Below, in pieces: positions 26,774 through 34,894 of a DNA stretch of 64,000 bases. A program made the translations under genes and the position numbers. Each line of letters begins with the position of its first letter. Positions within the stretch are counted from its first letter, which is position 1. The stretch comes from Solibacillus palustris (lineage in GTDB: Bacteria > Bacillota > Bacilli > Bacillales_A > Planococcaceae), in assembly GCF_022549215.1 (NCBI RefSeq), contig NZ_JAKZFC010000001.1, positions 496,001 through 560,000 of the forward strand, read 5' to 3'. The notes beneath the pieces are model-generated. The model worked only from the letters and a program-made list of their open reading frames with translations. It had not been told where the DNA came from and did not search any database.

Positions 26774-27493
26774 TTATCCGAAAATTTTGGTTAGTGCACG
26801 TTTTAAATCTGGCTTCCAATATGTCCAAGTATGATTACCGTCGAATTCTTCGTAAAACGTATCAACACCAAGCGTTAAAAACAATTGGTGTAGCTCTCGA
26901 TTTGGTGTTAAAAAGTCTTTAACCGATTTGTCCTTTAAAATAACCTCATTTTCACGTAGGCCGATAATATGGTAAACCGAAAGAATGTCTAAGTTTTTTG
27001 CATTTCGAACGGCATTAAGGACATGTTCGTCTACAAAAGGTGATTGTAAAATTGCTTTTCCGAAAATATTGGGATAATGTATCGCCGTCATAAGTGAAAT
27101 GGTTGCTGCCATAGAGTCACCAATAAGTGCGCGGCTACCACCCATATGAGATGTAGAAAACTCTGCATCTAAATATGGGACTAATTCGTGAGCTAAAAAG
27201 CGCATATACGCTTCGAATTGATCACCAGTCGGCATGTACTTACGTTTACGGTCTTGATAGTCTTTGTATGGTACACCAACGATGATCATATTTTCGACAA
27301 TATAGTCGTCAATCAATTGATCGGCAAGGCGCGGGATTCCACCTAGCTGGAAGTAATCTTTACCATCCGATGCGATTAAAATGTTATATTCATATAGTGG
27401 GGAATAGTTAGCTGGAATATAGATTAATAATTCTATTTCCTCATTTAATGCATTACTAAAAAAAGCAATATTTTCTACCGTGCCCTTATCCAA
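26774..27493 (-). CDS. yjcH: YjcH, alpha/beta-hydrolase esterase (Fes/IroE-like)
   Basis: About 239 residues. The nucleophile elbow is G-D-S-M-A-A (ALIGDSMAATISLMTA), and the C-terminal catalytic His lies in FDGNHTWTYW. NILIASDGKDYFQLGGIPRLADQL is the typical entry of enterochelin-esterase-like hydrolases. The nearest GTG (27502) falls within AGGAGTGA, so the TTG at 27493 is the likelier start. A role in siderophore or ester hydrolysis is possible; the true substrate is unknown. Confidence 0.82.
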   Translation of the reverse strand: MDKGTVENIAFFSNALNEEIELLIYIPANYSPLYEYNILIASDGKDYFQLGGIPRLADQLIDDYIVENMIIVGVPYKDYQDRKRKYMPTGDQFEAYMRFLAHELVPYLDAEFSTSHMGGSRALIGDSMAATISLMTAIHYPNIFGKAILQSPFVDEHVLNAVRNAKNLDILSVYHIIGLRENEVILKDKSVKDFLTPNRELHQLFLTLGVDTFYEEFDGNHTWTYWKPDLKRALTKIFG

Positions 27494-27612
27494 AGCAGTC
27501 ACTCCTGTCTTACGTTTGTCCCCAAAATTGTATCATAAAGAAAAATAAAGTTGTAATATAGAGAGAGCTAGGTAAGAGTACGCTAAAATTATTTTGAAGT
27601 GAGGAAGTATTT

Positions 27613-28194
27613 ATGCATAATAAAAGAGTACGTGTTCATTCGGATGAAGTGACAAAAGCAACACATGATGCATTATTACGCCGTCATGTGACAATTGAAG
27701 ATATTGCAGATATCGTTTATACAATGCAATCGCCTTATAATGAAGGACTAACAATCGAGCACTGTGTTCAATCTGTTGAGCGAGTATTAAATAAGCGCGA
27801 AGTTCAGCATGCCGTTTTAGTCGGAATTGAATTAGATGAGTTAGCAGAGAAAAAGTTATTATCCCCAACATTACAAAAAATTATAGAGTCTGATGAAGGC
27901 TTATTTGGGGTAGATGAAACGTTAGCGTTAGGTTCGGTATTTACTTACGGAAGTATTGCGGTAACAACATTTGGTCATTTAGATAAACAAAAAATCGGCA
28001 TTATTGAAAAGCTTGATACAAAAGCGGGCGAATCAGTTAATACGTTCTTAGATGACTTAGTTGGTAGTATTGCAGCATGTGCGGCTTCACGATTAGCGCA
28101 CCGTATGCGTGATTTAGAGGAAGAGGGCGAAACATTTGCAGCAATTCCTCCACAAGAGCTAGGACCGAAGCCAAAATCGAACAAAGAGATTTAA
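27613..28194 (+). CDS. YutG/PgpA-like phosphatidylglycerophosphatase
   Basis: 193 residues. An N-terminal helical part precedes the conserved block GVDETLALGSVFTYGSIAVTTFGHLDKQKIGIIEKLD, and VNTFLDDLVGSIAACAASRLAHR follows. These match the PgpA superfamily member YutG, which removes the phosphate from phosphatidylglycerol-phosphate. GTGAGGAAG lies upstream of the ATG. Unlike membrane PgpA of proteobacteria, this form has no strong membrane span. Followed immediately by repeat copy R4. Confidence 0.8.
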   Translation: MHNKRVRVHSDEVTKATHDALLRRHVTIEDIADIVYTMQSPYNEGLTIEHCVQSVERVLNKREVQHAVLVGIELDELAEKKLLSPTLQKIIESDEGLFGVDETLALGSVFTYGSIAVTTFGHLDKQKIGIIEKLDTKAGESVNTFLDDLVGSIAACAASRLAHRMRDLEEEGETFAAIPPQELGPKPKSNKEI

Positions 28195-28201
28195 AACTAA
28201 C

Positions 28202-28810
28202 AATAAGCAAATTTATTAACAAAAATGGATAAAGAGCAGTGTTACTTATTTTCGGCGGGCTACGGCATGACAGCATTATGGCCACGTGGTACGTGTCCAT
28301 ACTACTGTCTTTAATGCCGCATGCAAGGCCCGCCAAACAAAAATGTTACTTTATCCTATATTGTTAAGAGAGCAAAATGCTGCCGCTTGCGCTAACGCGA
28401 GGCGGAGGTGATAAATAAAATATTACGCTGTTTACAATATTGTATCTTTGATTAAAAATTAGCTTCGGCAATAAAAGTAGCTAATTTTATTGTGTCAAAA
28501 TAAAACCATCGTTAGACTAACTTTTACTTTATCTCAATAACAGTGCTTGATTGAACAAACTTTTTTGAAATCTCTGTAATAAAAAACGATTTATAACTTA
28601 TAGTAGAGTGCCGCGAAGTGAAGGGGGCGACTCCTAGGGGATATAGCGTGCGCGGAAAATCCACTTTATGTGCCGCCGTAAGAGGCACATAAAGTTAGTT
28701 GGAGCCACGCCCCCAGGAAAGCGTCCCCCGTAACGTAGCAGAACGATTTTAATAAATAAATGCACTTGGTTTCAAATTTTGTATTGAAAGAAACTTGTTA
28801 TGAGTTAAAA
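28202..28810 (+). repeat. Large nested-hairpin repeat, copy R4
   Basis: Same order of blocks as R3. It starts GCAAATTTATTAACAAAAATGG and reaches GTGTTACTTATTTTCGGCGGGC. The inner block is bounded by GGCGGGC (28254-28260) and GCCCGCC (28328-28334); its hairpin is TATGG-CACGT with ACGTG-CCATA instead of the R1/R3 stems. CCGCTTGCGC..GCGAGGCGG, TTTACAATATTGTATCTTTG, GTAGAGTGCCGCGAAGTGAA, the apical hairpin 28663-28695 and GTAACGTAGCAGAACGA follow. A reading frame on the minus strand (28037-28336) starts in this repeat like the frame in R1; not called as a gene. Confidence 0.85.
28663..28695. repeat. Apical covarying hairpin of R4
   Basis: ACTTTATGTGCC and GGCACATAAAGT, 12 bp perfect, 9-nt loop GCCGTAAGA. 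Confidence 0.8.
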
Positions 28811-28830
28811 TAAATTTTACGCAAATTGAG

Positions 28831-28861
28831 ATCTTCGGTTCTAGCAACTGAAGATTTTTTT
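28831..28861 (+). terminator. Intrinsic terminator downstream of R4
   Basis: ATCTTCGGTT pairs with AACTGAAGAT (one G-U pair), followed by TTTTTTT. No gene lies between it and the repeat, so if functional it would end transcripts that cross R4. Confidence 0.7.
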
Positions 28862-28961
28862 GAGTGTGATTTAACGAATAAATCAAATTCATTGTACTAT
28901 TTGGCAAATTTAATGATAATAGAAATTAAGCAATGAAGAAGTTAGAAAAGAGGTACTAACA

Positions 28962-29042
28962 TTGAGTGACAAAGATATTAAAACATTAATTACGAGCGGA
29001 ACAATTATTCTAGCATTTGTGTTGTATTTAATATTTAAATAA
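28962..29042 (+). CDS. Very small membrane protein (26 residues)
   Basis: Read directly from the sequence: TTG start after AGAGGTACTAAC, product (M)SDKDIKTLITSGTIILAFVL followed by YLIFK. One hydrophobic helix with a charged N-terminus. It is enclosed by two terminators (28831-28861 and 29055-29088), which supports an independent short transcript. Function unknown; it may be chance. Confidence 0.45.
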   Translation: MSDKDIKTLITSGTIILAFVLYLIFK

Positions 29043-29054
29043 GAGTAAAAATCA

Positions 29055-29088
29055 AAATCTTCAGTTGATAAAAGAACTGGGGATTTTT
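29055..29088 (+). terminator. Terminator after the 26-residue ORF
   Basis: AAATCTTCAGTT pairs with AACTGGGGATTT (two G-U pairs), followed by TTATG. Confidence 0.6.
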
Positions 29089-29128
29089 ATGTTTTCGAAA
29101 AAAACAAGTAAGAAGGTAGGATATACGT

Positions 29129-29926
29129 TTGAAAAAGTTTTATTTTACATTAATATTTTTGACATTGCTATTAACTGCATGCACAGAAGAAACTGGCACA
29201 AATAATATTGAAACACAAGATATCCAAGGAATTGTAACATCAACAATAGAAACAGCGGACAAGTATGATGTAAGTGAATTTGAGGAATTCGAATTACAAG
29301 AGGTAATTGATGGTGATACTATCAGAATAAAATATAATGGTAGTTCTGAAAAGGTTCGTTTTCTCCTTGTAGACACGCCAGAAACAAATCATGAAACATT
29401 GGGAGAGCAGCCATTTGGACCAGAGGCGAAAGCGTTTACTATGGAACTTTTAGCAGGTCAGGATACAGTTTATTTAGAGTTTGATGTATCGTATCGTGAT
29501 AAATATAAACGCTTACTTGCTTACATATACACGAAGGATGGCATAAGTGTGCAAGAACAACTATTGAAGAATGGGTTAGCACGTGTAGCATATATTTATA
29601 ATCCGAATACAAAGCATGTAAATTGGTTCAATTCCATTCAAAAAACTGCTCAAAAATCAGCAACAGGTATTTGGTCAGTTGAAAACTATGTAACAAAGCG
29701 TGGCTACGACAAAGATACTTATTATGCTGTTACAAAAGAAAATAATGATGCCCCTAGTACAACAACTGATGATAATAGTTGTGCGATTAAAGGCAATATT
29801 AATTCAAAAGGTAATAAAATCTACCATATGCCTGGTCAACGAGATTATGAAAATGCAATAGCAGAAGAAATGTTCTGTACTGAAGTAGAAGCTGAAGCGG
29901 CTGGGTTTATTCCAGCTAAGCAATAG
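29129..29926 (+). CDS. Secreted thermonuclease-like lipoprotein with C-terminal extension
   Basis: 265 residues from a TTG start (GAAGGTAGG upstream). The signal peptide is MKKFYFTLIFLTLLLTAC, lipobox LTAC. The staphylococcal-nuclease domain spans ~55-190: VIDGDTIRIKYNG, VRFLLVDTPETNH, KYKRLLAYIY and NGLARVAYIYNP carry the Ca-binding Asp and the catalytic Arg-Glu-Arg equivalents. A Ser/Thr/Asp linker leads to a ~48-residue C-terminal module with two Cys (CAIKGNINSKGNKIYHMPG ... EEMFCTEVEAEAAGF). A second copy of this module stands alone at 41206-41352. Likely surface-bound and degrading extracellular DNA/RNA. Confidence 0.88.
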   Translation: MKKFYFTLIFLTLLLTACTEETGTNNIETQDIQGIVTSTIETADKYDVSEFEEFELQEVIDGDTIRIKYNGSSEKVRFLLVDTPETNHETLGEQPFGPEAKAFTMELLAGQDTVYLEFDVSYRDKYKRLLAYIYTKDGISVQEQLLKNGLARVAYIYNPNTKHVNWFNSIQKTAQKSATGIWSVENYVTKRGYDKDTYYAVTKENNDAPSTTTDDNSCAIKGNINSKGNKIYHMPGQRDYENAIAEEMFCTEVEAEAAGFIPAKQ

Positions 29927-29955
29927 ATTTATATTTTATTTATATTAAAATATTC

Positions 29956-29993
29956 AAACGAACAAGGGCGCATGTTCTTGTTCGTTTTTTTTT
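29956..29993 (+). terminator. Terminator of the nuclease gene
   Basis: AAACGAACAAG pairs with CTTGTTCGTTT, followed by TTTTTT. From here to the Fur-controlled promoter (29994-30230) nothing was recognised. Confidence 0.88.
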
Positions 29994-30232
29994 ATAAAAG
30001 ATTAGAATTAATATAATGAGAAATGGAGAACTCAATAATTTTGGGAATTGTTTAAAAATAACCAATATTTGATAGTTTGGATTACATAACATTAGGTTTG
30101 TTAGATTTTTCACCATACTAAAATAAATAGGAGGTAGAAGTAATCAACTCTCGGCTACCTCTTAGCATACTTATTTCGATTGTGAACAAAATAGAGGGAG
30201 GAATGCCGAAATTGTAAAAAAAAATTAATATA

Positions 30233-30281
30233 TTGACTTTCCTTCTCATAGCCTTATAATTGCTTATGATAATCATTTTCA
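30233..30281 (+). promoter_or_regulatory. Fur-controlled promoter of the ferric ABC operon
   Basis: TTGACT (30233-30238), 16-bp spacer, TATAAT (30255-30260), then TGATAATCATTTTCA (30267-30281). The last matches the 7-1-7 Fur box TGATAATNATTATCA at 14 of 15 positions and covers the likely start site. This predicts repression by Fur-Fe2+ and induction in iron starvation. Confidence 0.88.
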
Positions 30282-30310
30282 ATAATTTATTTGTATAGGA
30301 GAAATATATC

Positions 30311-31384
30311 GTGAAAAAATTATTTGTATTTGTAGTATTAAGTGCTCTATTTTTATTAGCAGCATGTAGTGATAGTAGTTCTACAACTCAAAAGAATTCA
30401 GAAGGAAAAAAGAATAGCTCTCAGGAAGAGTCAAAGGAAGTAAATTTATATACAAGCCGTCATTACGATGTTGATGATACATTATATAAAGAATTTGAAA
30501 AAGAAACTGGTATTAAAGTAAATGTCATTAAAGGTGAACCAGATGAACTACTAGAGCGTATTAAGCGTGAAGGTAATGCATCAAAGGCAGATTTATTTTT
30601 AACGTCTGATGCAGCCCGCCTATTCCGTGCCAAAGAAGACGGACTTTTACAAACTGTTTCGAGTGACACATTAGATAAGCAAGTGCCGAAAAATTTCCAA
30701 GATACAGATCAAATGTGGTACGGTTTAACAAAGCGAGCTCGTGTTATCGTTTACAATAAAGACAAGGTAAAACCAGAAGAACTTTCAACTTACGAAGCTT
30801 TAACAGAAGCACAATGGAAGAACCGTGTACTTGTTCGTAGTTCTGAAAATGTCTACAACCAATCATTACTTGCTTCATTTATCGAAATTAATGGCGAAGA
30901 AAAGGCGAAAGAGTGGGCAAGTGGTCTTGTAACAAATTTCGCTCGTAATCCAGAGGGTGGGGATCGAGACCAAGCAAAAGCGATTGCTGCTGGTATTGGT
31001 GACGTTGCCATTATGAACACATATTATTACGGACAAATGTTAAACTCTACTGACCCTGAAGAAGTGAAGGTCGCAGAGAGTTTAGGTGTATTTTTCCCTA
31101 ACCAAGACACAACGGGAACACACGTAAATATTAGTGGTGCTGGTGTAATTAAAACTTCAAAAAATAAAGATAATGCAATAAAATTATTAGAATATTTAAC
31201 TGCTCCTGAAGCACAGACTGTTTTTGCAGAGACAAACTATGAATACCCAGTAAATCCAGAAGCAACATCCTCAGAGCTACTTAAGTCATGGGGCAAATTC
31301 AAAGAGCAAGATATTCCACTTTCTTCTTTAGGGGATAACAACTCAAAAGCTGTTATGATCTTCAATGAGGTAGGCTGGAAATAA
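30311..31384 (+). CDS. Ferric iron ABC transporter, substrate-binding lipoprotein
   Basis: 357 residues, signal peptide MKKLFVFVVLSALFLLAAC with lipobox LAAC, then a Ser/Lys-rich linker. The family core is VNLYTSRHYDVDDTLYKEFEKETGI, ADLFLTSDAARLFRAKEDGLL and GDVAIMNTYYYGQM; the last holds the tyrosines that coordinate Fe3+ in FbpA/FutA proteins. It captures iron and hands it to the permease and ATPase genes that follow. Expression is Fur-controlled. A hairpin after the stop (31399-31423) should lower expression of the downstream genes relative to this one. Confidence 0.92.
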   Translation: MKKLFVFVVLSALFLLAACSDSSSTTQKNSEGKKNSSQEESKEVNLYTSRHYDVDDTLYKEFEKETGIKVNVIKGEPDELLERIKREGNASKADLFLTSDAARLFRAKEDGLLQTVSSDTLDKQVPKNFQDTDQMWYGLTKRARVIVYNKDKVKPEELSTYEALTEAQWKNRVLVRSSENVYNQSLLASFIEINGEEKAKEWASGLVTNFARNPEGGDRDQAKAIAAGIGDVAIMNTYYYGQMLNSTDPEEVKVAESLGVFFPNQDTTGTHVNISGAGVIKTSKNKDNAIKLLEYLTAPEAQTVFAETNYEYPVNPEATSSELLKSWGKFKEQDIPLSSLGDNNSKAVMIFNEVGWK

Positions 31385-31398
31385 CAAGTAAGATTAAA

Positions 31399-31423
31399 CC
31401 CTTGTTGCGTGTTGCAGCAAGGG
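31399..31423 (+). terminator. Intra-operon attenuating hairpin
   Basis: CCCTTGTTGC pairs imperfectly with GCAGCAAGGG, followed by CTTTCTTGCT. It lies between the binding-protein and permease genes, a usual place for partial termination. Confidence 0.55.
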
Positions 31424-31455
31424 CTTTCTTGCTATATATCGAGGTGACAATTAAT

Positions 31456-33081
31456 ATGCGTAAGTTCTTTAGCAAAATGAATATCTGGTCATTTTCGGCA
31501 ATAGGTATCATCTTATTTCTTGTTGGTCCCAATATTACAATTATAGAGGGGCTCTTTACGCCTGAAAATGAAAATTGGGCACATATTAAAGAATATATTT
31601 TAGCTGACTTTATACGTGCATCATTTATTCTAGTATTTTTCACAGGTATTTTAACGATTATATTAGGTACAAGTCTTGCGTGGCTCATCGCTCAGTATGA
31701 TTTTCCTTTGCGTAGCTTTTATAAATGGGCACTTATTTTACCCTTGTCTATTCCACCATTTATAGCAGCCTATACGTATCACGGCATATTGAATTATACA
31801 GGTGTTGTTCAAACAACATTACGAAACAAGCTACATGTCGAAGTTAATGCCGCTTACTTCGATATTATGAACATGCCAGGTGCAATTTTTATTTATACGA
31901 TGTTTTTGTTTCCTTACGTTTATACAATTGTGCGTGTATTTTTATCACAGCAGTCTGCAACTTTAATCGAAAGTGCAAGGATGCTTGGAAAAGGACCCTT
32001 CAAAATTTTCTTACAAGTAGTAGTCCCGATATCCCGAGCGGCAATTGTTGGTGGGGTGAGCTTAGTTATTTTAGAGGTATTAAATGACTATGGGGTAGTA
32101 AAATATTTCGGTATCCAAACATTTAGTACGGCTATTTTCCAAACTTGGTTTGGGTTAGGTGATATTGATACCTCATTAAAGCTAGCTGCCTCACTTATGG
32201 GATTTGTTATTTTGATCTTAATTATCGAGAAGGTGCTACGTGGGCGAAAGCAGTTTGGCTATGCTACTACTAAAATCAGACCGTTAAAACTTGTGAATTT
32301 ACGCGGTGGTAAGGCAGTATTCGCAACACTATATTGTACAATTATTTTCAGTCTGAGCTTTTTAATCCCAGTTATTCAGCTAATAGATTGGTTTATTTTA
32401 ACATTTGGTCATATCCCATTCCAAGACTTTTATATTTATGTGAAAAATTCGATCATTGTTGCAGGGGTTAGTGCAACCATTATTATTATATTTGCACTAA
32501 TTATCGGTAACTTTAATCGGCTGTTCCAAGGGCGTATTACAAAAGTATTGACTCGACTATCTGTTTTAGGCTATTCAATTCCTGGGGCTGTTATAGCGGT
32601 AGCTGTTGTCACTGCCTTTATTCAACTAGACGAGTGGCTGTCACCTCTTTATATAAAGTTAGGACTCGATTCCACACTTGTACTTAGTGTCAGCATTGTG
32701 ATGCTGATTGCTGCCTATATAGTACGTTTCTTTGCAATTGGCTTTAACTCTATTGAGGCTGGCTACGAGAAAATTGGTACGAATTTCCGAGATGCTTCAA
32801 GGCTTTTAGGGGCGGGCATTACAAAAACCTTTTTTAAGGTAGATGTTCCAATGATGAAAGGTGCGATTATAAGCGGCTTCATTTTGGTGTTTATAGATAT
32901 TATGAAGGAAATTCCATTAACACTCATTTTACGACCATTTAATTTTGATACTCTTGCTACTAAGGCCTTTCAATATGCAAGTGATGAAAAAATCATGGAA
33001 GCCTCCCAAGCATCGTTATTCATTATTGTGATTAGTGCCATTGCAATTTTTATTTTTAATAAGCTACTGGAAAAGGAGTAA
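31456..33081 (+). CDS. Ferric iron ABC transporter, double-domain permease
   Basis: About 541 residues from the ATG at 31456 (GAGGTGA 8 bases upstream); the frame from 31402 runs through the hairpin and is not used. Twelve or so membrane segments in two halves. Each half has an EAA-type loop that docks the ATPase: ESARMLGKGPFKIFLQVVVP in the first, DASRLLGAGITKTFFKVDVP in the second. This fused layout is the FbpB/FutB form. It moves Fe3+ across the membrane. Confidence 0.92.
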   Translation: MRKFFSKMNIWSFSAIGIILFLVGPNITIIEGLFTPENENWAHIKEYILADFIRASFILVFFTGILTIILGTSLAWLIAQYDFPLRSFYKWALILPLSIPPFIAAYTYHGILNYTGVVQTTLRNKLHVEVNAAYFDIMNMPGAIFIYTMFLFPYVYTIVRVFLSQQSATLIESARMLGKGPFKIFLQVVVPISRAAIVGGVSLVILEVLNDYGVVKYFGIQTFSTAIFQTWFGLGDIDTSLKLAASLMGFVILILIIEKVLRGRKQFGYATTKIRPLKLVNLRGGKAVFATLYCTIIFSLSFLIPVIQLIDWFILTFGHIPFQDFYIYVKNSIIVAGVSATIIIIFALIIGNFNRLFQGRITKVLTRLSVLGYSIPGAVIAVAVVTAFIQLDEWLSPLYIKLGLDSTLVLSVSIVMLIAAYIVRFFAIGFNSIEAGYEKIGTNFRDASRLLGAGITKTFFKVDVPMMKGAIISGFILVFIDIMKEIPLTLILRPFNFDTLATKAFQYASDEKIMEASQASLFIIVISAIAIFIFNKLLEKE

Positions 33082-33088
33082 AGCTAAC

Positions 33089-33793
33089 ATGTACTTATCT
33101 ATTGAAAATTTATGCTTTTCATATCCTTCAGCAAAGGAAGAAACGATCCAATCATTTACGATATCAATTGAAAAGGGCGATGTCATTTCAATTTTAGGAC
33201 GAAGTGGAAGTGGTAAAAGTACGATATTGCGCATATTAGCAGGGTTAGAATATGCAAGTAAAGGCTCTTTTTATATAAATGATGAAGTGATATTTGACAG
33301 TAAAACATTTATTCAACCAGAAAAACGTGATATTGGGATGGTGTTTCAGGATTATGCATTATTTCCACATATGACTGTCGGTAAGAATATATTATTCGGT
33401 ATTGCACATTTAGCAAAAGAAGATCGACGTAAAAGATTAAAGGAAGTGTTAGAGCTGGTGGAAATGGAGGACTATGAAGATAGGTACCCTCATCAGTTGA
33501 GTGGCGGGCAACAGCAGCGTATTGCGATTGCAAGAGCACTTGCACCTAACCCTCGTTTACTATTATTAGACGAGCCTTTTAGTAACTTAGATACCGAGCT
33601 TCAAGTAAAAATTAGAAAAGAATTACGTGACATTTTAAAACGTGCAAATATTACATCTATTTTTGTTACGCATGATGAAGACGATGCCCACGTTATCGCT
33701 GATTTTATCGTGAAATTAAAAAACGGAAGAATCGAACAAATGGGAAATCCATGCGATATTTTAAAGGAAGAGAAAAAGATCGTCTTCTCCTAG
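33089..33793 (+). CDS. Ferric iron ABC transporter, ATP-binding protein
   Basis: 234 residues from the ATG at 33089, after AAAAGGAGTAAAGCTAAC. Walker A GRSGSGKS (37-44), Q-loop GMVFQDYALFPHMTV, signature LSGGQQQRIAIARAL, Walker B LLLLDEPFSNLD and the switch His in VTHDEDDA are all present. It lacks the ~110-residue regulatory C-terminal domain of full-length FbpC (about 350 residues), so it is a short-form ATPase. Third gene of the iron operon. Confidence 0.93.
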   Translation: MYLSIENLCFSYPSAKEETIQSFTISIEKGDVISILGRSGSGKSTILRILAGLEYASKGSFYINDEVIFDSKTFIQPEKRDIGMVFQDYALFPHMTVGKNILFGIAHLAKEDRRKRLKEVLELVEMEDYEDRYPHQLSGGQQQRIAIARALAPNPRLLLLDEPFSNLDTELQVKIRKELRDILKRANITSIFVTHDEDDAHVIADFIVKLKNGRIEQMGNPCDILKEEKKIVFS

Positions 33794-33849
33794 TTTGAGG
33801 GCTGTCTAAAAACCTCCATTAAAATTGAGAAGAGCAAACATTCATTTAT

Positions 33850-33886
33850 AAATCCTCATCACCTATTAAATGGGCGATGAGGATTT
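33850..33886 (+). terminator. Hairpin after the ferric ABC operon
   Basis: AAATCCTCATC pairs perfectly with GATGAGGATTT (11 bp). Weak T-run, but position supports a terminator. From 33887 to 34218 no gene, repeat or RNA was recognised. Confidence 0.6.
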
Positions 33887-34218
33887 ATTGGTAAAAGTTC
33901 AGAAAGATAAATTTTAAATCAAGGACTTCGAAATCACGCAGTCTCCTTGAGGTTGAATTAGCGCAATCGATCTTATTTTGGAAATTTATTAATTTCTACT
34001 TGAACATTCATGGCGCCTCGACAACTTTGTCAGGAATAGAGTAGCGTTGGTTCATATATCGGAGAGCTGCGGCGATTTCGCCGTCAGTACCGTAATGTCG
34101 ACTGGGATTTTAGCTAGTTTGAGGTAACAGGTGCTTACTTTTACGGGGTATTGTAGCTTTTTTTCGTATATCTACGTTTATAACTGTGAATCAGGCAATA
34201 AAGCCCTTATTTTAGTTA

Positions 34219-34275
34219 TTGACCTACTGAAAAGCGTTATGCTAGAATCAAATCTGCAAATGATTCTCGTTATCA
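34219..34275 (+). promoter_or_regulatory. Orphan Fur-type promoter
   Basis: TTGACC (34219-34224), 18-bp spacer, TAGAAT (34243-34248), then TGATTCTCGTTATCA (34261-34275), a Fur-box-like palindrome. AAGGGGAGATA and ATG AAA ATG TGC TAA follow at once: a ribosome site leading into a four-codon frame. It looks like the front end of a deleted iron-uptake gene. It may now drive the acyl-transfer genes 370 bases downstream. Confidence 0.6.
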
Positions 34276-34642
34276 AGGGGAGATAATGAAAATGTGCTAA
34301 TAAGTGCTGTCTCGGTGAAAAATAACAGAATGATTGAATTGGGCAATCCATAATGGTTGCGCTTTTTGTCCATTAATTCTTCCAACGATATTCTAAATAT
34401 TTTTCTTCGAGCTAGAGTGCTTTTTAAGTACTTAATAAAATCGGGCTAAAGTGTGCATTATCCTCGACAAAAAAGTATAACTTCAGACAGATCTAATATG
34501 GATTAGGTTACCGTAATTTTCAGGTGCATCATCTTCAAGATGTGGTTGCTGAACCCTAGAAAATTTGTCAGATATAGAAACTGTTTGAGCTAACAAGATT
34601 TTCACACAGCTGCAGGAGAAACTAATTATTGAAAGGGTGTAA

Positions 34643-34894
34643 ATGATGAGAAATATCGAAAAATATAGAAATGCATTTATCAATGTGCTGGACTTAGAGG
34701 AAGATGAGGTATGTGAAGATTTAGCACTTGGAGTAACAAGAGAATGGGATTCAATTGGACACATGACACTCATTTCTGAGATTGAGGATGTTTTTGATGT
34801 CTCATTAGATTCTGAATTGATTACAGAGTTTGATTCTTACTTGTCAGGAATGGAGCTATTGAAACGCTTGGGAGTAGACTTTATTAATGAATAG
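34643..34894 (+). CDS. Acyl/peptidyl carrier protein of the acyl-transfer cassette
   Basis: 83 residues, acidic, with the carrier-protein fold. The phosphopantetheine attachment serine is S37 in EWDSIGHMTLISEIEDVF (pattern D-S-[LI]-x-x-[ML]). AAAGGGTG precedes two ATG codons (34643, 34646). It overlaps the ligase gene by 8 bases. By analogy with DltC it should carry an activated acid as a thioester and present it to the membrane acyltransferase. The D-S-I-G-H serine context is closer to stand-alone ACPs of O-acylation or polyketide type than to FabF-pathway AcpP (D-S-L-D). Confidence 0.88.
   Translation: MMRNIEKYRNAFINVLDLEEDEVCEDLALGVTREWDSIGHMTLISEIEDVFDVSLDSELITEFDSYLSGMELLKRLGVDFINE

Noticed and set aside
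28037-28336. Minus-strand frame starting MAGLACGI in R4
   Set aside because: It starts in the repeat and then runs antisense through the end of the YutG/PgpA-like gene. Same repeat-derived artefact as in R1.
8998-28810. Possibility that the large repeats are a CRISPR array or insertion sequences
   Set aside because: No regular spacer-repeat pattern, no transposase frame, and no clear matching terminal inverted repeats or target-site duplications could be established by eye.
33887-34218. Possible decayed transposase or iron-uptake gene in the gap after the iron operon
   Set aside because: No recognisable translated motif in any frame by eye; only the orphan promoter is supportable.
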